NCBI GenBank assembly: GCA_947628265.1
Contig: CANQZF010000068.1
Location: forward strand, 1-8,252
Reading direction: 5' to 3'
From: an uncultured Oscillospiraceae bacterium
GTDB lineage: Bacteria > Bacillota > Clostridia > Oscillospirales > Oscillospiraceae
Length of the DNA: 8,252 nt
Both the position numbers and the translations under genes were made by a program. Below, piece after piece: positions 5,129 to 8,252 of this stretch; within the stretch, counting starts at the first letter, position 1, and every line of letters starts with the position of its first letter. The notes beneath the pieces are model-generated. The model searched no databases. It was given only the letters and a program-made list of their open reading frames with translations, and was not told the DNA's origin.

Positions 5129-5338
5129 ATGCCGATCATTCTGCGCCTGGACCGGGTGATGGCCGACAGGAAGATGTCCCTGAATACCCTCTCGGAAAAA
5201 GTGGGCATCGCCAACGTCAACCTCTCCAAAATCAAAACCGGCAAGGTCAGCGCCATCCGCTTCTCCACCCTGGAGGCCATCTGCGAGGCCCTAAACTGCC
5301 AGCCGGGGGACATTCTGGAGTATAAAAAGGAAGAATAA
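5129..5338 (+). CDS. Small Cro/CI-type HTH transcriptional regulator (YozG-like)
   Basis: A 69-aa single-domain helix-turn-helix protein of the Cro/CI XRE superfamily (HTH_26, YozG-like). The fold is visible as LDRVMADRKMSLNTLSEKVG (helices 1-2), IANVNLSKIKTGKVSAI (recognition region, about 26-42) and RFSTLEAICEALNCQPGDILEY (C-terminal helices). There is no ligand-binding or dimerisation domain beyond the fold. The start is supported by GAGGTGG (5118-5124) overlapping the stop of the DUF2975 gene, giving tight translational coupling. It is the usual partner of DUF2975 proteins. Autoregulation of the strong upstream promoter is an inference. A bidirectional terminator ends the unit. Confidence 0.93.
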   Translation: MPIILRLDRVMADRKMSLNTLSEKVGIANVNLSKIKTGKVSAIRFSTLEAICEALNCQPGDILEYKKEE

Positions 5339-5378
5339 AAAATGAGCGGGGACACGCGTCTCCGCTCGGTTTTTTATT
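5335..5378. terminator. Bidirectional terminator between the HTH gene and the toxin gene
   Basis: A 10-bp stem, GAGCGGGGAC (5344-5353) with GTCTCCGCTC (5358-5367; one G-T pair), closes a 4-nt ACGC loop. T-rich sequence follows on the plus strand (GGTTTTTTATTTT), and A-rich sequence precedes it, giving ATTTTTTATTC on the minus strand. It serves two convergent units and overlaps the last codons of the toxin gene. Confidence 0.87.
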
Positions 5379-5646
5379 TTCCAAAAAGGTCGCTGTGGGT
5401 GCCTGTGCGGTAAAGTAGCAGCTCATCTCCGTCCACGCGGTAGATCAGCAGCCAGTCCGCCTGTATATGACATTCCTGGTGATCCGTCCAGTTCCCGGTA
5501 AGCGTGTGGTTTCTGTTTGACGCCGGGAGCGGAGCCGGTATGCGAAGCGTTTCGATCACAGCCTCTAAAAGGGCAAGATCCGCTCCGCGTTTAGCGCACA
5601 GCTTCAAATCCTTTTTAAATCTGGCTGAATATCTGACCGTCAGCAT
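5374..5646 (-). CDS. YafQ-type (RelE superfamily) mRNA interferase toxin
   Basis: A 90-aa toxin of the RelE/ParE superfamily, YafQ branch: a ribosome-dependent endoribonuclease that cleaves mRNA when its antitoxin is lost. Seen: MLTVRYSARFKKDLKLCAKRG (N-terminal helix, 1-21), NHTLTGNWTDHQECHI (46-61), QADWLLIYRVDGDELLLYRTGTHSDLF (62-88). The catalytic residues known from E. coli YafQ (H50, H63, D67, W68, H87, F91) all have counterparts here with a constant offset of three: H47, H60, D64, W65, H84, F88. The toxin therefore looks intact and active. Its ATG follows the antitoxin stop by 1 nt (TAATATG), so expression is translationally coupled. Confidence 0.95.
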   Translation of the reverse strand: MLTVRYSARFKKDLKLCAKRGADLALLEAVIETLRIPAPLPASNRNHTLTGNWTDHQECHIQADWLLIYRVDGDELLLYRTGTHSDLFGK

Positions 5647-5647
5647 A

Positions 5648-5863
5648 TTACTCTTCCTCCGACAGAATTTCGGAGAAAAGCCGGGATGTTGGCCCGTTGA
5701 AGGTAAAACCGCCGCCGGTGTCGAGCTCCTCTATGGCCCTCAGGGTCTCGGCGTTGGGTTCCTCGTCCGGGATCGCCGCGCCCTGCAAAAAAGAGAGCAC
5801 ATAGACCATCTTGCTGTCCGGTATCTGGTCGATGAGGCTTTTTGCCATTTCCTTGCTGCTCAT
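5648..5863 (-). CDS. Antitoxin partner of the YafQ-type toxin
   Basis: A 71-aa acidic protein encoded immediately upstream of the toxin; antitoxin-first order and 1-nt spacing are standard for type II modules. The C-terminal half, LRAIEELDTGGGFTFNGPTSRLF (41-63), resembles the toxin-wrapping tail of RelB-like antitoxins. The N-terminal half, KEMAKSLIDQIPDSKMVYVLSFLQG (4-28), is helical and does not look like the ribbon-helix-helix DNA-binding domain of DinJ/RelB. The start is the ATG at 5861-5863, backed by AAGGAGG nine bases upstream; a longer in-frame start at 5965 would begin inside the upstream hairpin region and add a lysine/arginine-rich stretch unlike the rest. No strong dedicated promoter is visible (best guess TTGTAA, 16 nt, TCAGAT), so some expression may come from the upstream membrane-protein gene. 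Confidence 0.85.
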   Translation of the reverse strand: MSSKEMAKSLIDQIPDSKMVYVLSFLQGAAIPDEEPNAETLRAIEELDTGGGFTFNGPTSRLFSEILSEEE

Positions 5864-5922
5864 GTCCTGTTCCTCCTTTTCACGGACCGGATCTGACGCG
5901 TTTTTTTCCTGTTTACAAATTT

Positions 5923-5950
5923 CCCGCGCCCGAGGGCGCGGGTCTTTTTT
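5923..5950 (+). terminator. Orphan hairpin with U tract on the plus strand
   Basis: CCCGCGCC (5923-5930) and GGCGCGGG (5935-5942) form an 8-bp stem around a CGAG loop and are followed by TCTTTTTT (5943-5950). This is a good rho-independent terminator for rightward transcription, yet no plus-strand gene ends here. For leftward transcription from the 63-aa gene the trailing AAATTTG is a poor U tract. Confidence 0.6.
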
Positions 5951-5951
5951 A

Positions 5952-6143
5952 TTATATGTCCGCAAACGCTTCCCGCTCCTCGTCGGTGAAAGGGGGTTCG
6001 GGGGCGGAGGGGGATTTTTGGAGCTTGGATCTTAAATTTTCAAAAAAGGCCGCAATCTGGGTGTGAAAGACGATGACGGCCGTCACGGCGGCGGCGATGA
6101 GGACGATGGCGGAAATCAAGTAAGCTATCTTCTTTTTGCTCAT
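5952..6143 (-). CDS. Small single-pass membrane protein (63 aa, hypothetical)
   Basis: A 63-aa protein with a short basic N-terminus (MSKKK), one hydrophobic helix at about residues 6-26 (IAYLISAIVLIAAAVTAVIVF), then a linker helix (AAFFENLRSKLQ) and an acidic Pro-rich tail. The charge distribution predicts N-in topology with the tail outside or free. No family is recognised. The ATG at 6141-6143 has GGGAGGTC at good spacing and a good promoter upstream. It is divergent from the yloU/fakA unit and lies before the toxin-antitoxin pair on the same strand with a 88-base gap. In Bacillus the divergent neighbour of yloU is rpmB; here it is this gene instead. Confidence 0.8.
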   Translation of the reverse strand: MSKKKIAYLISAIVLIAAAVTAVIVFHTQIAAFFENLRSKLQKSPSAPEPPFTDEEREAFADI

Positions 6144-6173
6144 ATTTCTGACCTCCCGGTTAATCGTGAATAT

Positions 6174-6202
6174 ATTTTACACTGTTTTCTCATATATTTC
6201 AA
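6174..6202 (-). promoter_or_regulatory. Sigma-A promoter of the 63-aa membrane protein gene
   Basis: Read on the minus strand: TTGAAA (6202-6197), 17 nt, then TAAAAT (6179-6174), each with five of six consensus bases. The start would be near 6167, upstream of the GGGAGGTC site. Confidence 0.72.
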
Positions 6203-6252
6203 TAGTTTTTTCTATTTTACCCGATGCGCGTTAAAAAACACGGAATTACATC

Positions 6253-6281
6253 TTGCCGTGGCGGGAAAGATGGTGTATAAT
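6253..6281 (+). promoter_or_regulatory. Sigma-A promoter of the yloU-fakA unit
   Basis: TTGCCG (6253-6258), exactly 17 nt, then a perfect TATAAT (6276-6281). The start should be near 6288, giving a short leader to the GAGAGGTG ribosome binding site. It lies back to back with the promoter of the 63-aa gene, about 50 bp apart. Confidence 0.78.
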
Positions 6282-6313
6282 TATTTGAACGATTTTTTAT
6301 GAGAGGTGCAGAC

Positions 6314-6664
6314 ATGGTCAGATTTAAAACCGCCCTCGGCGTCATCTCCATATCGCCTGACGTGATCACCACCTTAGTGGGAGACGCGGCCACCAGCTGC
6401 TTCGGGGTCAAGGGCATGGCTATGCGGTCCGTCACCGACGGGCTGGTCCATCTTCTGAAGCCCGAGGCCATGGGCAGGGGCGTCCACATCGCCTACGGCG
6501 AGGGATATATCCTCATTGACCTCCACATCATCGTTGACCAGGGCGTCAACATCCCGGTGCTGTGCGGCAGCATCATTAGCGAGGTCAAATATAAAGTTAC
6601 CGAGGCCACCGGCGTGGAGGTCCGCTCCGTGGACGTCTTTGTGGACTCGATAAGTCTTGATTGA
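6314..6664 (+). CDS. Asp23/Gls24 family protein, YloU-like
   Basis: A 116-aa Asp23/Gls24 family protein of the usual YloU length. Members are small, abundant envelope-associated proteins; in staphylococci Asp23 sits at the membrane through a partner. The sequence shows GVISISPDVITTLVGDAATSCFGVKGM (9-35), the beta-rich centre GVHIAYGEGYILIDLHIIVDQGVNIPVLCGSI (56-87) and the end VTEATGVEVRSVDVFVDSISLD. The ATG at 6314 is preferred over one at 6299 because GAGGTG (6303-6308) is correctly spaced only for the former. The stop overlaps the start region of the following fakA-like gene, an arrangement conserved in Firmicutes (yloU-yloV), which links it to fatty-acid activation at the membrane. Confidence 0.93.
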   Translation: MVRFKTALGVISISPDVITTLVGDAATSCFGVKGMAMRSVTDGLVHLLKPEAMGRGVHIAYGEGYILIDLHIIVDQGVNIPVLCGSIISEVKYKVTEATGVEVRSVDVFVDSISLD

Positions 6665-6681
6665 TGGAGGACAGAGCCTTG
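6664..6681 (+). promoter_or_regulatory. Ribosome binding site that decides the fakA start (TTG)
   Basis: GGAGG (6666-6670) lies 8 bases before TTG (6679-6681). It overlaps the alternative ATG at 6664, which itself has no purine-rich site upstream. The TTG also gives an N-terminus whose catalytic aspartates fall at the positions known in S. aureus FakA. Confidence 0.65.
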
Positions 6682-8252
6682 GTACATTCGATAGACGCCG
6701 CGCTCTTCAAAACAATGATCATCTCCGGCGCGGCCCTTCTGGATCAGCACAAGCAGCAGATAAACGAGCTGAACGTCTTCCCCGTCCCCGACGGGGACAC
6801 CGGCACCAATATGAGCCTCACCATGGGCTCAGGCGTCACGGTGCTGGAGGCTCACGAATATGAGACCGTCACCGCCGTGGCCGACGCCGTGGCCAGCGCC
6901 CTTTTGCGGGGCGCCCGGGGCAACTCCGGCGTCATCCTCTCTCTTCTCTTCCGGGGTATCGGCAAGAGCTTAAAGGAGAAGCGCGTCTGCACCGCCGCCG
7001 ACCTGGCCGCCGCCCTGACAAGAGGGGTGGAGGTGGCCTATAAGGCCGTCATGCGCCCCACGGAGGGGACCATCCTCACCGTCTCCCGGGTCTCGGCCGA
7101 GGCCGCCAAGGCCTACGCCCAGACCGGCGACGATATTGAGGAGCTTTTCGACAAAATGCTCACCGTCGGGGACGAGGCCCTGGCCGGCACCACCGAGCAA
7201 AACCCCGTTTTGAAGAAGGCCGGCGTTGTGGACGCCGGAGGAAAGGGGTATCTCTACATCCTCCGGGGGATGCTCTCCGCCCTTCTGGGCCACCCCGTGG
7301 AGCACACGGGGGGTGAGGACGAGCCGGAGAACACGGCGGACTTCGCCTCCATGGGGGACGAGGAGATCACCTTCGCCTTCGACACCGTCTTTATTGTCCG
7401 CAAAGCCGATCCCGACGTGGACCTGGACCCCTTCCGGGAGTATTTAAGCTCCATCGGCGACAGCCTCGTCATCGGCGAGGACGACGAGGCTTTCAAGGTC
7501 CACGTACATACCAATACCCCCGGCGACGCCCTGAACGCCGCCCAGCAGTACGGGACGCTGGAGCTTGCGAAGATCGAGAACATGGTCACCCAGCGGGACG
7601 ACCTGGCCGCCGGGCGCAAGGCCCAGTCCACCGACGACCTTGCTGAGGTGGAAAAGGAGCTGGAGGCCATGGAGAGCGCCCCCGCCGAGCCCGTGGACGT
7701 GCCCCCGGAGCGCAAATATGGCCTCGTGGCCGTCTGCGCCGGCAGCGGCATGGAGGCGGTCTTTAAGAACCTGGGCGTGGACGCCCTTGTCACCGGCGGG
7801 CAGACCATGAACCCCTCCACCGAGGACATTTTGCGGGCGGTCCAGTCCGTCCCGGCGGAGACGGTCTTCGTCCTGCCCAACAACAAGAACATCATCATGG
7901 CCGCCCAGCAGTGCGACCGGCTCACGGAGAAGAACGTGGTGGTCATCCCCTCCAAGACCGTCCCCCAGGGCATCTCGGCGCTGGTGTGCTTCGACGACAC
8001 CCTCTCCCCCGACGCCCTCACCGAGGCCATGACCGACGCCTGCGGCACCGTCCACACGGCCCTTGTGACCTACGCGGCCAGGGACTCGGAGTTTGACGGC
8101 ACGGAGATTCACGCCGGGGAGTACCTGGCGCTGTTGGAGAGCCAGCTTTTAGCCAGCACTTCCGATCTCGCGGAGCTCATCGGCGGCATCGCCGACGCCG
8201 TCCGGGACTTTGACCCCGAGGTCCTCACCGTCTTTTACGGGGAGGACGTCAG
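6679..8252 (+). CDS. fakA: FakA/YloV-type fatty acid kinase (DAK family), 3' end outside the window
   Basis: A partial gene of about 524 codons, near the full family length (about 550 aa), open to the end of the window. FakA is the ATP-binding subunit that, with an acyl-binding FakB (DegV family), phosphorylates fatty acids to acyl-phosphates for PlsX/PlsY phospholipid synthesis. No fakB is in the window. Seen: an N-terminal DAK-type kinase domain with NVFPVPDGDTGTNM, where D38 and D40 (TTG numbering) match the Mg-ATP aspartates of S. aureus FakA, and RGARGNSGVIL at 77-87; KAGVVDAGGKG later in the domain; a middle domain with FKVHVHTNTPG (H275, H277); and a C-terminal domain starting KYGLVAVCAGSGMEAVF with GGQTMNPSTEDIL. 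All expected blocks are intact. It overlaps or abuts yloU and is translationally coupled to it. Confidence 0.94.
   Translation, partial: MVHSIDAALFKTMIISGAALLDQHKQQINELNVFPVPDGDTGTNMSLTMGSGVTVLEAHEYETVTAVADAVASALLRGARGNSGVILSLLFRGIGKSLKEKRVCTAADLAAALTRGVEVAYKAVMRPTEGTILTVSRVSAEAAKAYAQTGDDIEELFDKMLTVGDEALAGTTEQNPVLKKAGVVDAGGKGYLYILRGMLSALLGHPVEHTGGEDEPENTADFASMGDEEITFAFDTVFIVRKADPDVDLDPFREYLSSIGDSLVIGEDDEAFKVHVHTNTPGDALNAAQQYGTLELAKIENMVTQRDDLAAGRKAQSTDDLAEVEKELEAMESAPAEPVDVPPERKYGLVAVCAGSGMEAVFKNLGVDALVTGGQTMNPSTEDILRAVQSVPAETVFVLPNNKNIIMAAQQCDRLTEKNVVVIPSKTVPQGISALVCFDDTLSPDALTEAMTDACGTVHTALVTYAARDSEFDGTEIHAGEYLALLESQLLASTSDLAELIGGIADAVRDFDPEVLTVFYGEDV

Noticed and set aside
5864..5965. Longer antitoxin starting at 5965
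   Set aside because: The extra 34 residues are Lys/Arg/Glu-rich, are encoded through the hairpin at 5923-5942 and overlap the end of the 63-aa gene. The internal ATG has a far better ribosome binding site.
7254..8112. Long minus-strand open frames opposite the fakA-like gene
   Set aside because: They are Ser/Arg- or Gly-rich shadow translations of a strongly conserved plus-strand coding sequence; nothing supports expression.

Overview
The window looks like a chromosomal segment of an anaerobic, spore-forming, fairly GC-rich Clostridia member, plausibly Oscillospiraceae-like from a gut community. This is inferred from several things together: the tail of a pyruvate:ferredoxin oxidoreductase, a CotF-type coat protein gene, strong AGGAGG-type ribosome binding sites with consensus sigma-A promoters, the Firmicute yloU-yloV (fakA) pair, and GC-rich coding sequence. 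No rRNA, tRNA, CRISPR array, riboswitch or complete insertion sequence was seen.

Layout, left to right. (1) 1-309 is the 3' end of a nifJ-type gene, converging on a tspO-like membrane protein gene (382-855, minus) across a bidirectional terminator. (2) 967-1400 is a two-gene unit, a 57-aa small helical protein followed by a CotF-like protein, with a possible forespore sigma promoter and a strong terminator. (3) 1550-2209 is an AlkD-like DNA alkylation repair gene with visibly lower GC than its surroundings. About 390 bp of non-coding DNA follows, filled by two tandem, GC-rich, palindromic repeat elements of the same architecture. (4) 2600-3929 holds divergent trxA and trxB genes, which form a thioredoxin system. 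Their promoters lie back to back and overlap at the -35 region. A dUTPase gene follows trxB after 1 nt. (5) 4520-5338 is a DUF2975 membrane protein plus a small Cro/CI-type regulator, behind a near-perfect extended -10 promoter with an upstream palindrome. (6) 5374-5863 (minus) is a YafQ-type toxin with its upstream antitoxin. A 63-aa single-pass membrane protein gene (5952-6143, minus) lies upstream and has its own good promoter. (7) 6314-8252 is an Asp23/YloU-family gene coupled to a fakA/yloV-like fatty-acid kinase gene that runs off the window.

The genes fall into small independent transcription units rather than one pathway. Functional links that can be supported are trxA with trxB (thioredoxin and its reductase), the toxin-antitoxin pair, the DUF2975/HTH pair, and yloU/fakA. 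I see no clear previously undescribed multi-gene system. The most unusual items are the tandem palindromic repeats beside the compositionally foreign alkD, an antitoxin with an N-terminal half I do not recognise as RelB/DinJ, the shared -35 region of the trxA/trxB promoters, and the palindrome upstream of the DUF2975/HTH promoter.
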